NCBI GenBank assembly: GCA_950097015.1
Contig: CATNEN010000038.1
Coordinates: forward strand, 5,687,001-5,751,000
Source of the DNA: Macrostomum hystrix
Taxonomy: Eukaryota; Platyhelminthes; Macrostomidae
Reading direction: 5' to 3'
DNA length: 64,000 bases
The notes beneath the pieces are model-generated. The model was not told the origin of the DNA. It saw only the letters and a list, made by a program, of their open reading frames with translations, and did not search any database. The position numbers and the translations under genes are program-made. Shown here piece after piece: positions 33,351 through 44,400 of this stretch (positions are counted from its first letter, which is position 1; each line of letters opens with the position of its first letter).

Positions 33351-35289
33351 GCGGCCTCAACGTCTGTTTTGCGGCCGTTGCGGCTGCAGCTTTTGAGATT
33401 GTTGCAATTTTTGCCACTTCTGTTGCTTGTGATGCAATGTCTTTTTGCTTCTACCACAGGCGATTCAGAAACTACACTTCCGGACCAGTGCATGCAGGTA
33501 AAATGCGTCAAGCCTGTTCGCGCTTTCCTGGGAAAACTTGTTGGATTTTTTTAAACCTTAGACATCCCAGATGCATTTTATAAATCCCCTAATCATAGCC
33601 ATGAAATCCCCTAATCATGGCCTTTAAATCCCCTAATCATAGCCCTGAAATCCCCTAATCATGGCCCTGAAATGTCTGATCATCACCCTGACATCCCCTG
33701 ATCATCGCCCTGACATCCCCTGATCATCGCCCTGACATCCCATGATCATCGCCCTGACATCCCCTGATCATCACCCTGACATCCCCTGATCATCGCCCTG
33801 ACATCCCCTGATCATCGCCCTGACATCCCCTGATCATCGCCCTGACATCCCCTGATCATCGCCCTGACATCCCCTGATCATCGCCCTGACATCCCCTGAT
33901 CACTGCTTCTTCGCAGTCGCTGATCGCCGCCGTCCCGGCCTGCGACGAGCTGCCCTTCGCCTGCCTGTCCTGCCGCGCCAACGCCACCGCCGGCTGCCGC
34001 ATCGGCGCCTCCGTGCCGAATGTGCCCTGCGAGCCGCTGGCTGGCGTGAACTGCTCCGGCGATCGGCTCCGGCCAGTCCTTCGCACCGTGACATGCCTGT
34101 ACTGCCACCAGCTGCCGCAGGCTAACTTCACCTGCGAGCGGCGCGCAGCCTGCAAGGTGAGCTGCGGGTTCTGATATTTCACCTGGTTTTAAACTCACCT
34201 TTCACCCTGCACATTCTTCCAGTTTTCATTTATCCAGTTACTTCCCGAACAGCAAAGACAATAGGGTACTTTAAATACAGACTTCCAGAATCCAGAACTT
34301 CCAGAATCACAAAGCATGGGCATCGTCGAGATATTCAACGATTATCGTCGGGGTGTTTGATGGCAAAAAGCACCAATAAGGGCAGAGTTTTCTGCTCACA
34401 AAATTTCATTATTGGTTATATTGCATTGCTTGTACTGTTAACTGATTATCATATTAAACAAATATGGATTCGCCGTGCAGAGCAATGTTAGTTGTCCTTG
34501 TCACCTGGGATTTCGACATGAATCTCGCTGACTATCTAGACGATGCTGACGTTGGATAGCATTGAAAGTTAGTTCATTCATGAAAAATGTTGATCTATGT
34601 TACGAAAATATGTCATTCGGTTTGGGAGCGATCGTGAAATAGGCAGCGGGTATCTGAAATATCCCTTGGTTCTTAAAATGGGGAATATAGCGTGGTCTAC
34701 TGGAAATCAACTTATTTTTTTAATCCTATTAATCCTTAATCCATTTGATATCTTAATCATGTTATTTTCTTAATCCAGTTGTTTCATTAATCCAGTTTAT
34801 CCTTAATCCATTTTATCCTTAATTCTGTCATTTCCAGAAGATTCTCTGATGTACTTTTTATGTCTAAAGTTAAAGTACAGCCAGTCAATGATACTGGATG
34901 AGACTTTAATCATAATATTAATGGCTGACCTTTGAAGCCATTCTGATTCTCACATTTTCCCATATTCCACCCCCCAGGTGCGTGACCCGGTGTTCCGTCA
35001 CTACGAGACCAACTGCACCGCGGCACCAAATGTCAGCTGTTTGGGGCGTCGCTCGTTTCGCCGCATGCTCCGCTGCGATTGGTCAGGCGGCTACAAATGG
35101 TCGGTGAGCATGTGGTGCACCACCCTGCTAGGCGGCTTCGGCCTAGACAGATTCTACCTTGGCCAATGGCGCGAAGGACTGGGCAAATTGTTCAGCTTTG
35201 GCGGCTTCGGCGTCTGGTCGCTTGTTGACGCCATCTTGATTGCTGTTGGCTACATCAGCCCCATCGATGAGTCTGTCTATGCGCCCTAG
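33351..35289 (+). CDS. TM2D3: TM2 domain-containing protein 3 (almondex-type)
   Basis: Exons are about 33351-33497, 33917-34156 and 34978-35289 (stop 35287-35289), all joined in phase 0. Exon 1 encodes a very hydrophobic leader (LRLLQFLPLLLLVMQCLFA). Exon 2 encodes a Cys-rich extracellular region with CLYCHQLP. Exon 3 has CLGRRSFRR, GGYKWS, then two transmembrane helices around the DRF motif (GGFGLDRFYLGQWREGLGKL) and ends ESVYAP. These match TM2D3 rather than TM2D1 or TM2D2; the fly ortholog almondex acts in Notch signalling. Oddity: no in-frame ATG precedes the leader in this exon; a TTG stands at 33369 and the first ATG is 33432, inside the leader. An acceptor-like ctttcag at 33344-33350 suggests that the initiator lies in an unseen upstream exon. 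Confidence 0.85.
33567..33903 (+). repeat. TM2D3 intron 1 minisatellite, 22-bp unit
   Basis: About 15 copies of catcccctgatcatcgccct plus ga, with more diverged units (aatcccctaatcatagcc) at the left. The array ends 13 nt before the acceptor of exon 2. Confidence 0.9.
34310..34405 (-). repeat. Unnamed dispersed repeat, inverted fragment in TM2D3 intron 2
   Basis: catcgtcgagatattcaacg at 34320 and tctgctcacaaaatttcat at 34391 are the reverse complement of words at 2020-2080. This copy retains about 50 bp between them that is missing at 2 kb. Confidence 0.5.
34700..34840 (+). repeat. Degenerate ttaatcca-type repeat in TM2D3 intron 2
   Basis: The word ttaatcc (with ag, at or ta following) recurs at irregular 12-25 nt spacing. 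It may be a decayed array. Confidence 0.45.
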
Positions 35290-35325
35290 ACTGATTTCGG
35301 ATGAGCTCGACTCAGCTCATGGTTC

Positions 35326-35866
35326 AACCTCCCACTCAGATAGGTCAAGTTCCTACTCAGATGGGTCAACCTCCCACTCAGATAGGTCAAGTTCCTACTC
35401 AGATGGGTCAAGCTCCTACTCAGATGGGTCAAGCTCCTACTCAGATGGGTCAAGCTCCTACTCAGATGGGTCAACCTCCTACTCGGATGGGTCAAGTTCC
35501 TTCTCAGATGGGTCAAGCTCCTACTCAGATAGGTCAAGTTCCTACTCAGATGAGTCAACCTCCTACTCTGATAGGTCAAGCTCCTACTCAGATGGGTCAA
35601 GCTCCTACTCAGATGAGTCAACCTCCTACTCAGATAGGTCAAGCTCCTACTCAGATGGGTCAAGCTCCTACTCAGATGGTCAACCTCCTACTCGGATAGG
35701 TCAAGCTCCTACTCAGATGGGTCAAGTTCCTTCTCAGATGGGTCAAGCTCCTACTCAGATAGGTCAAGCTCCTACTCAGATGGGTTAATATCCTACTCAG
35801 ATGGGTCAACCTCCCACTCAGGTGGGTCAACCTCCCACTCAGGTGGGTCAAGCTCCTTCAGGCTTA
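35326..35866 (+). repeat. Minisatellite, 21-bp unit, just after TM2D3
   Basis: About 25 copies of tcctactcagatgggtcaag plus c, beginning some 37 nt after the TM2D3 stop, so it probably lies in the 3' UTR. Because 21 is a multiple of 3, several frames stay open on both strands; none looks like a protein family. Confidence 0.9.
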
Positions 35867-36766
35867 ATTAGTCTATTTATCAGTTACCTGCTTATGTTCG
35901 GCAATTCGGCAATCTATCTAATCTGTGCCAGATTTAATTAAACCCTATTTTATCAAAATTACCTTGTGTTTTCTATTGTACTCAAAATGTCGTGACTCGT
36001 CTTTTCACTGTCTCTGCGTATTGCATTTGCATTTGCATATTGCAGGTGAATATCCCACTATTTAAGGTTATTTATTCACTGTTTGGCTTGCACATTAATC
36101 ACAGTTGTAGCTAGTTCGATTCACGTTCGCAAAAATGACAGTACTTATTTAAATATAAACTATGCTGTATGCATTGTAGACCTATTTTATCAATTGTCTG
36201 GCGCAGACGCGTTCTGATTTATAACTAGCGATAAAAGTTCTTCTAGTTCAATTTCATACTTCTGCTCATATTTAGTTTGTTCACAATTCTGGCGCACGTG
36301 AAGTTTAACTTGGATAAAAAGGTCTGTCACGTGACAGCTGTGAGCCAATAGCGATAAACCTGCAACGGCAGCCAATCAAACAAGCGTTTTCCACTGTTGA
36401 GCTTTTGATGAGGCAAGTGATCACAGACCTTCTAAGCTTTCTCTGGTCTCATAAAAAATAGGATTTGTAAGGGCCATCACTGGAGCCACGCTCTGAGCAG
36501 CACTTGACTACAATTTAAGGGCGTACTCACGTATCTAGGCTCGCTAGACCAGTCTTGAGAACTACTTCAGAAAGCGTGTGCGTCAGCTGTTTCTGATGCG
36601 TCGAACGTCAAGCGGATGTCTGGCTGTTGATTCTATCGCAATCGGTGAGTTTTTGTTTCAATCGCATTCGTATTGTTTCACTTTTTGATCGCTGTTTAAG
36701 AGCAATCGACAATAATCCACCAATGGCTTTGTTTTTTCCATCTTGCATTGGCCATTTGACTTACAG
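35867..36766. other. Intergenic and probable 5' leader of the lectin gene
   Basis: No array or transposon seen. A likely 5'-UTR intron ends at ttgacttacag (36756-36766), 60 nt before the lectin ATG; a gtgagtt donor-like site at 36645 could be its start. Confidence 0.4.
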
Positions 36767-36825
36767 CATAAATATGTGTGCAGCAGAGGCATTCCTTCAA
36801 CACGCGGCATCGACTTGCAAACCGA

Positions 36826-37545
36826 ATGTCGTTTTTAATTCTCGCTGTTCTGTTCGCAGCATTTGCCACGGTGGCAGCCTCTAGCAGGCCGTGTCCCAGT
36901 CCTTACTTTCGTGTCAGCGACAGCGGCGCCTGCGTCTACTACAGCGAAACGGACTCGACCGACTGGTGCCAGGCGGCGGGCCGCTGTCTCGACTTGGCCG
37001 GCGAGTTGGTAATCGATTTAAGTATCGCGCGCGACGTTGCCGACAGCTTGAATGCCAACGCCAGTCTGATGTGGATCGGCGGCTCGGATCTGCTGGTTGA
37101 GCGCGGCCGGAACCGCACCGGCTGGCGCTGGAGCAACGGCTCGCAGCTGGTGGCCTCAGCGGCTGACTGGAGCCCCGGATCGCCGGATAATTCCGCCGAA
37201 TCTGACGACTACCTGGCTGTCGGCTCCACTGGTATTGATGATGCTCGCTTCGAAAACCGCTTGGCCTTTGTCTGCCAGCCGCTGGTGACGCCGAACAGCG
37301 GCAAGTTCAAGCGCGCCAGATTCCTACGATTGGGGAACATCAGCCCCAACTACTGCTACACCGACCAGCTGAATGTGAAGCGTGAAACTGAGTGCGTGAT
37401 TCGCTGCGCTGACAGGTGGCAGTGCCGAGCTCTTATCTATAACTCTGTGGAAATGCGGTGCAGGATGCTGGAATTCTCCGATGTTAGCGTTGGAAATGCC
37501 ATCGAGATGGACCCTAATTGGACAAAGCTGGTTAAAGTTTACTAG
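36826..37545 (+). CDS. Secreted C-type lectin domain protein with PAN-like C terminus
   Basis: The ATG at 36826 opens a signal peptide (MSFLILAVLFAAFATVAASS) and 239 residues in one exon. The C-type lectin fold is visible from CPSPYF to FVCQP: WIGG, WRWSNG, W(S)PGSPDNS and the closing Cys. The usual EPN/QPD sugar-specificity triplet reads SPD/PDN, so classical calcium-dependent sugar binding is uncertain. Potential N-glycosylation sites are NAS, NRT and NGS. A PAN/apple-like module follows (YCYTDQLN, ECVIRCADRWQCRALIYNS, CRMLEF). Expected secreted; ligand unknown. A short upstream ATG at 36774 opens an out-of-frame ORF that overlaps the start. Confidence 0.85.
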   Translation: MSFLILAVLFAAFATVAASSRPCPSPYFRVSDSGACVYYSETDSTDWCQAAGRCLDLAGELVIDLSIARDVADSLNANASLMWIGGSDLLVERGRNRTGWRWSNGSQLVASAADWSPGSPDNSAESDDYLAVGSTGIDDARFENRLAFVCQPLVTPNSGKFKRARFLRLGNISPNYCYTDQLNVKRETECVIRCADRWQCRALIYNSVEMRCRMLEFSDVSVGNAIEMDPNWTKLVKVY

Positions 37546-39745
37546 AAAAAACATTCTACTACACACACTACAGAGTTGCAACAGTTATATAGAATTCGCA
37601 AAAATTTCTGACAAAATAACGCTATTTAATTTTTACTTGCATCGTAAACTTTGGATGAAGAATTAAGAAATGGCTGCTTAAGAAATACTATAACACGGCT
37701 GCTTCGAATTACGATCGCAAAATCGCCATTGAAAAATCGATACATCAAAATAGGTAACTCTAAATTTTAACGCGTATGCATACACGTCATACAGGTAGAC
37801 GATCATACACGATCATCAAGGAATCGAACAAATTAAAGTTCTTATTATAGAATTACAATAGACATCATAAAATATACTAGTACGATGTATATTGAAAAAA
37901 ATTCTTTCACAGTTAGAATACAGCAATATAAATTTAATAACATTTATATTTCATTACAATCAGTTTATTTTAAAACGGCGAAACTATCGACTACTGTTCT
38001 TGTCTTAGGCGAAAGAAAGTATGATTTGTTGTTAAAATATACACATTTTGCTTGGCACAGAAAATTTATCTTGCAACAGAAATAGATAAAAAATATGTTT
38101 CAAATGTATATAGTTGTTCTTTACCAGAAGTTTATAACGGCGAAAGCTTTCGTATAAATCTCTTATCGTATTGGCTTATAAACCGCTCATATTTATAAAC
38201 CCGTTATAAGCCGAAGTTGGATTTTTTATCGACCAGACCAAGTTATAAGTAACATCGATGCTTGAAACAATTAGTGGCGAATAGAGTTACATCGAGGTCT
38301 AGTAGAAAAGTACTTTTATATTTGTGGCGAACGAGTTTTATAAAAATGTGATTATAGCGAGTCGCTGATTATAGCGAGTCGCGACTCGCTAGTGAAACTC
38401 GAGTGTGTTATACTATCAAAAAGCAGGACGTAGAGTAAAAATGGTAATAGAAAGCAGGCATTATACAGCTTCAAACATACAAACTATAACAAAAAAGTTA
38501 CACATGTTAAGTAAGACAATCTAATGATATGGCCTCAATTCTGTGAAGCAGTTTGTTTTTGTTTTACTCTGTAATCCAAGAATCAAAAGCAGTTTACCGC
38601 CTATTCAGAAATGTTACACAACGACACTTCTTACAACAATCCTTCAAGAGTTGAACGCGTTTCAAGCTTCTATACAAGCTTCAAGCTTCTATTTTACTAC
38701 AATGTTCAAAGATTCTACATGCATGTGCCATTACTATTTTGATTTTAAAATAAATGATTTGTTTAGTTTTTTATTTAGTAGATTATATTTATTTGATTCT
38801 ATTGCCAATAACTTTAGTAAAATGGCTAGCATAAATTTGCCAACGTAATATTTATTACATTAAATATTTGGCAATTACAGACATAAAAAACAAAAACTAT
38901 AATTATAAATATAATACAGTAGATAAAAATCATGCAAATGTTAGACATCTTGCAGTTCCGCATGTTTAATTTTTTAATTTTAAACTATTTCAGATGGCAA
39001 CATAACAATGGAATGCAATGCAATGCAACAGGAAACAACAAGAGACAGTCAGACACATGCTGGAAACCTCAGAGTCAGAGTCAGAGACTAGCAAAGCTGC
39101 ACCAATTACACGGGGTAGTACGGTAATGTATCATCAACTGAACAGTGTATCTTCAAAACCGAACAAGAATTTTGACTCCTTCCTTGGTCTCGTGCAAGAC
39201 AGAAACAAGCTATTGTGTTTCACAGAACAACTAATTTGAAAGTTGAAGAAATTATCTACAAGCTGAGGCTTGATGTGCAATGAAGCATTAAGAGGAAAGA
39301 AAGATATTGATGTTTCAGTAGAAATTTTTATTGCAAAAGCATACTTTTTAACAACATTTTTTCAGTATGTACTTTAGACGAAGATTGTATGTGGTTGCTT
39401 GCCAATTAAATGACCATAGATTTAGTTATTTATAGAGCATGAAAAATGCTTTCAAATGACATAATTTATGATAGTTCACTCCTTAAAATAAGATTAAACC
39501 ACTCACTCAAATTGTAAAACCAAACCTCAAATTCTCTGTTCGGTTTGAAGATACATGAAAATCATTGTTCGGTTTTAGATAAAAAGCAGGAATAACTTTT
39601 TTCTATTAGACAAAATGGCAAAAGCAGATACTTTTTAGAAAGATGTAACTGTTTTCTATAACTTGGCTTTTGATTTATCATGATATCTTAAATAGAAAAT
39701 CTGTAGCTTAGGTTTGAAGTAAAAAAATATATATTCTTGTTTGGT
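37546..39745. other. Gene-poor AT-rich stretch
   Basis: No family similarity, array or RNA gene recognised. ORFs of 60-100 codons here are AT-rich chance frames. Confidence 0.4.
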
Positions 39746-39760
39746 TGATGATACATTACC

Positions 39761-40640
39761 CTAGTGAGCCACCCAGAATAGAAGATTCCCGAAGATCTTC
39801 CACTGGAAGCACTGGCGCCAAAGAAACTCTTCTAGGTGTGTTTCTAATAGTGCCTTTGATGTTCCGTGCATGGACCACAGTCTGGCCTTGACATGGGCCC
39901 ATGTGCCTTCAATGGTGTTAGTATGGACCATTGGATTGTTGGGGTCCATGAAGTTGAGCCGGTGATTGACAGTCACATGGTTGGCCAGCTGGTTATAGGC
40001 CCCTAGGCTTGCCACTGGTCCATGATGATTCAATTGCCAGGAAGCACATTACAGGCAATGATTGGCAGAAGAGTTGCCGCTGACCTGTCCGGAACAGCCA
40101 CCATCATGCAGCAGTTGGAACCACGCTTGATCATCCCAAGTGCCCTCTGTCCAGGGCAAAAGGCTCCCTGATGATACTTCTGGTGGAAGAAGTAGCTCTC
40201 ATCCACCTCGATGTCGACACCATTGCCGCCAAGCTGCACAGGGTGGTCTTGCAGGAACTGACTGCAGATGTCCCTGATTAAATTTTGCCAGTCAACAATG
40301 GTACGCTCGGCAATGTGGCATTGGTGCTGCACCTTGGCCTGCTTGGCACCTGTGGCCCACCAGTAGATCAGGTCAAGTCAGCATCAGATGGGTTACCTCA
40401 AAGAAGGAACCCTTACAGACTGAAGCCTGCAGTTGGCATTGGGGACAGGCCCACACACAGTCATCAACTAAGTGGTCTCCCCCATGACGTTGAAGATGCA
40501 TTGATGGATGACTGGGACAACTGTCACTTGCCAGAAGTTCATTTGCCAGAAGCCGATACTTGGCCAGCCACTTGTTGGTCTCCATTGGATTTGCTGTCAT
40601 TGCACCCCATTCACACATCGTAGGGTCCAAGTTGCACAAT
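39761..40640 (-). pseudogene. Merlin / IS1595-type DDE transposase, frameshifted
   Basis: Minus-strand frames in order: 40639-40373 (WACPQCQLQ, a Cys-rich N-terminal piece), 40332-40030 (ISERT-like helix ERTIVDWQNLIRD, then VDIEVDESYFFHQKYHQGAF, GMIKRGSN, DRSAATLLPII) and 40033-39761 (NHVTVNHRLNFMDPNN, HTNTIEGTWAHVKARLW). These are the two Asp blocks and the NTIEG block of ISXO2-like transposases, known in animals as Merlin. A frameshift sits right after LPGN at about 40030, where the second catalytic Asp is expected, and another gap follows the N-terminal piece, so the copy is probably dead. Terminal inverted repeats were not located. Confidence 0.8.
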
Positions 40641-41203
40641 TCCGTAGGCTGTCAAAGTTCACCAGGTGGTACAATGGTTGTTGGAGCTGGTGGACATCCT
40701 GGTTGGCAATTTGATATTAAGTTTTCAAACTGAAGTTATTCTGAAGTTATGAAATTGACTAAATATGATAAATTAATTTAAATACAATTGAAATTAAAAA
40801 TAGTTAAACATGCAGAACTGCAAAATCGCCAAAAATTTAAATATACATTTAAATATTGTCTTGACAAAGTATTATTATATCTCTAGCATGTACTTGTCTT
40901 TTTAGATTGTCTTACTAAATTCCTGGCATGTACACCTAGTGCTCAATGTGGGTGTAATACATGTGTAACATAAAAACAACAAGTAAGTATGGTTGTTGAC
41001 AAGAGAAAATTGACTTTGCTTTATAGCCTATATAATGGGCTTATAAGCTATAGATATTTAATCTTTATAATTGAAGATTGAATTATATAATTGAAGATAT
41101 TTTGTCACAATAACTTTTTCACTTTCAATATATTATGTAGAAGCAGCACTTTGGCACTCATTCTACCATTTATTTTTTCTGACATGTAGGCCTATGTAAC
41201 ATA
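40641..41203. other. Spacer between Merlin and the Gypsy element
   Basis: AT-rich, nothing recognised. It ends in the left ATCTG target copy (41204-41208). Confidence 0.35.
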
Positions 41204-41208
41204 ATCTG

Positions 41209-41459
41209 TGTGGAGTCGGACTCCAAATAAGAAAGCTGAACAGTGTGTGTCCGTGAGAAGCCTCGTAGTGGCTAAGCTTCGCTTGCCGTGATTCACCGCG
41301 GCCATGCGGCCACTATATTTACCTTGCTCCCGGGAGGGGAGACTTCCCAACATGCCTCCGCCTGTTTGGGGGTGGGGAGAGAAAGATAGCGTACTGTACT
41401 CTGGGTACGGGCAGACAAGGGTTCGGAGCGCACACAAAGAGTTCGAAGCAAACACTACA
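41209..41459 (-). repeat. 3' LTR of the Gypsy element
   Basis: 251-bp direct repeat with 45453-45703. Left edge is fixed by ATCTG|TGTGGAGTC and right edge by CACTACA next to the purine tract. Confidence 0.93.
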
Positions 41460-41492
41460 GTTTTCCCCCTCCCGCAAGAATGGCTGCAGTTT

Positions 41493-44400
41493 TTAGTTCA
41501 TTCTCGGAGTCCCCAGCTCAGTGTACAGCAACCGGTCCGGCTCTTGCCGCGTCCGCAGTGACTGACGCGCCGGCAGCAACCCGCCGGCCTCCGCACCAAT
41601 GTCGGCGGCCTCCATTTCGCCGGTTCTGTCAGCTGTCACATCGGCGTCGCCTGCAGGCTGCTCCTGTGGAATTCGCGGCCGCAGCTGATCGGCGTGCCGC
41701 CGCTCGATGACGCCGTCGTTGGTCTCCACTCGGTAGCTGAGCGGCCCGGTCTGCTCTGCAACCCGGCCCTCCGCCCACCGTTCGGCGCCGCGGCGGTAGT
41801 CTCGGGCCCACACCTGGTCCGGTAGGTAGTCGGCATGGCGAGCTGTGCGGTCGTGGAGCTGCTTCTGCGTGGCCTGGGCCCGCAGCACTCGGTCTCGAGT
41901 CGATGGCCGCATCAGGTCCATGCGGGTGCGCAGACCGCGGCCGAGCAGGAGCTGTGCCGGGGCCCGACCAGTGGTCGGGTGTTCCGTAGCGCGGTAGCCG
42001 AGCAGCCAGTTCTGCAGCCGTCTGTCGGCATCCCCCGCGTCCTCCCGGCTGGACTTCATGGCCCGCTTGAAGCTGCCTACCAGGCGCTCCACCAAGCCGT
42101 TGGTCTTCGGGTGGTACGGGCTGCTGCGGATATGCTGGATGCCGTTGCTCTTGCTGAAGTCGTGGAACTCCGCACTAGCAAATGCCGGTCCGTTGTCGGA
42201 CACGATCTGGCGTGGCAGCCCCCACTGCGCAAACAGTCGCCGAAGCCGCTTGACGACTTCGGCGCTCGTCTGGCCACCGACTCGCTCCACGTGCGGCCAC
42301 TTGGAATGCGCGTCCACCACCAGGAGGTAAATCTGGCCTTCCATGGGACCCGCGAAATCCACGTGGATCCGCTCCCACGGCTGGTCCGGCCAGATCCAGG
42401 GGTGTAGCGGCGCTTTCATCTCCGGTCGCGTCTGCTGGCACTGGCTGCAGGCGCTGGCCGTCCGCTCGATGTCCTGGTCCAGGCCGGGCCACCACACAAA
42501 GCTGCGCGCCACCGACTTCATTCTGACGACTCCAGTGTGATCGGTGTGCAACTCCTGCAGCACTCGAGGCCGCAGGGCTGCGGGGATGACAACCCGCGAA
42601 CCCCACAGCAGGCAGCCGTCCTCCAGGCTGAGCTCGTGCCGCCGTCGGTGGTACGGCTCCTGGGAGGCGCGCCAGGTGCGCGGCCAGCCATCCTGTGTGA
42701 ACCGCCGAACCTCCTGCAGATCGACGTCGCGGCGGCTGGCTCTGGCGATGTCCCTGGCCAGCAGCGGCCAGTCCTCGCTACCTGGCCGCTCTTCGTCGGT
42801 CCAGCACACGCCGCTTGGGTCCGCTGACTCCGCCTTGGTCGCTAAGGGTAGCCTCGACAGAAAGTCCGCGTTGCCGTGCTGGCTTGTGTTCCTGTAGCTG
42901 ATGTCGTAGTCGTAAGCGGCCAGGGTGAGTGCCCATCGCTGCAGTCGCGCTGCCGCCGTCGCCGAGACGCCGGTTTTCGGGCCGAAGATGCTCGTCAGAG
43001 GCTGGTGGTCGGTGATGATAGTGATCTTCTGGCCGTAAATGTAATTGTGAAATTTCTTGACGCCGAAGATGATCGCCAGCGCCTCCTTCTCGATCTGGGC
43101 GTAGTTCTTCTCCGCAGCATTCAGGCTCCTGGAGGCGAAGGCGATCGGTTTCTCAGTTCCGTCGGGCGCCACGTGGGAGATAACGGCTCCGATGCCAACA
43201 GAGGAGGCGTCCGCGGCCAGCACCAGCGGCCAGTCGGGGTTGTAGCAGGTCAGAACGGTGTCCGACGAGAGGGCCTCTTTCAGTGCCTCCCAGGCTGACT
43301 GCTGGCGCGCTGTCCAGTCCCACGCGGTGTCCTTTCGGAGGAGTTCGTACAGCGGGGCCGCTTTCGTAGAGAAGTTGGCGACGTGCTTGGCGTAATAGTT
43401 GGCCAGGCCGAGGAACGACCGCAGCTCGGACACGGTGGCTGGCTTCGGGCTGGCCCTGATGGCCTCGACCTTCTTGGGGCTCTTCCGGACCCCCTCACCG
43501 CTAATGAGTGAGCCAAGGTACTCCACCTCGCTCTCGAAGAACCGGCACTTCTCCACTTTGAGTCGGAGGCCCGCGCTGCGCAGGCGGCTCAGCACCTCCC
43601 GCAGGTTGTTGAGGTGATCGGCCGTGCCCTTGCCGGCCACCAGGATGTCGTCGATCCTGCAACACGTCGAGCTGGTGCCCTGCAGCACGGATTCCATGAT
43701 CTGCTGGCAGAGCGCTGGCGCTGAGCTGACCCCGTACGGCAGTCGCTTGAACCGGAACAAGCCCTTGTGGGTGTTGATGGTGGTCAGGTCCTGGCTGGCC
43801 TGGTCCAGCGGAAACTGCAGGTAGCACTCAGACAGGTCCAGCTTGGAGAAGATCCTGCCGCCGCCGACCGCGTCGTAGAGTTCTTCTGGCGTCGGCATTG
43901 GGTAGTGGTCGGTCTTCAGCTGTGGGTTCAGCGTGACCTTGTAGTCACCGCACAGCCTAAGGGCCCCGTTTGGCTTGCTGACGGGCACCACCGGTGTCGC
44001 CCAGTCGCTGTGCAGCACCGGCTCGACAACCCCCGCCTCCTGCATCCGTTGCAGCTCTGCCTCGATCTTGGACTTCAGAGCGTACGGGACAGGCTGGGCC
44101 TTGCAGAACCTCGGCTGAGCATCCTCCTGCAGCCGTAGCTTCACGCTGTGCCGTATGAAGTTACCCAAGCCCGGCTGGAACACATCTGCAAACTCCTGCA
44201 GCAGGCCCTCCAGTTCTGGCGGCGTGGCGGGGCTGGAGGTGGTGGCCGGCACCGTTGGGCTGCTGATCGCGAAGATCTCCTTCCAGTCCAGCCGGATGCC
44301 CCTGAGCCAGTTCCGGCCCATCAGTGGGCTCGCCTTCTCCAGGCTGGTGAGGATCAGGGGCAGCTGGCAGGCCTGGCTGCCGTACTCCACCGCCACCTCC

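Noticed and set aside
32602-33417. 271-codon minus-strand ORF (GNSGSRT repeats)
   Set aside because: Generated by the 21-bp array at 32736-33285; no splice or domain support.
35240-35788. Ser/Tyr-rich and Gln/Pro-rich repeat ORFs on both strands after TM2D3
   Set aside because: By-products of a 21-bp minisatellite; all three forward readings look equally protein-like and none joins a gene.
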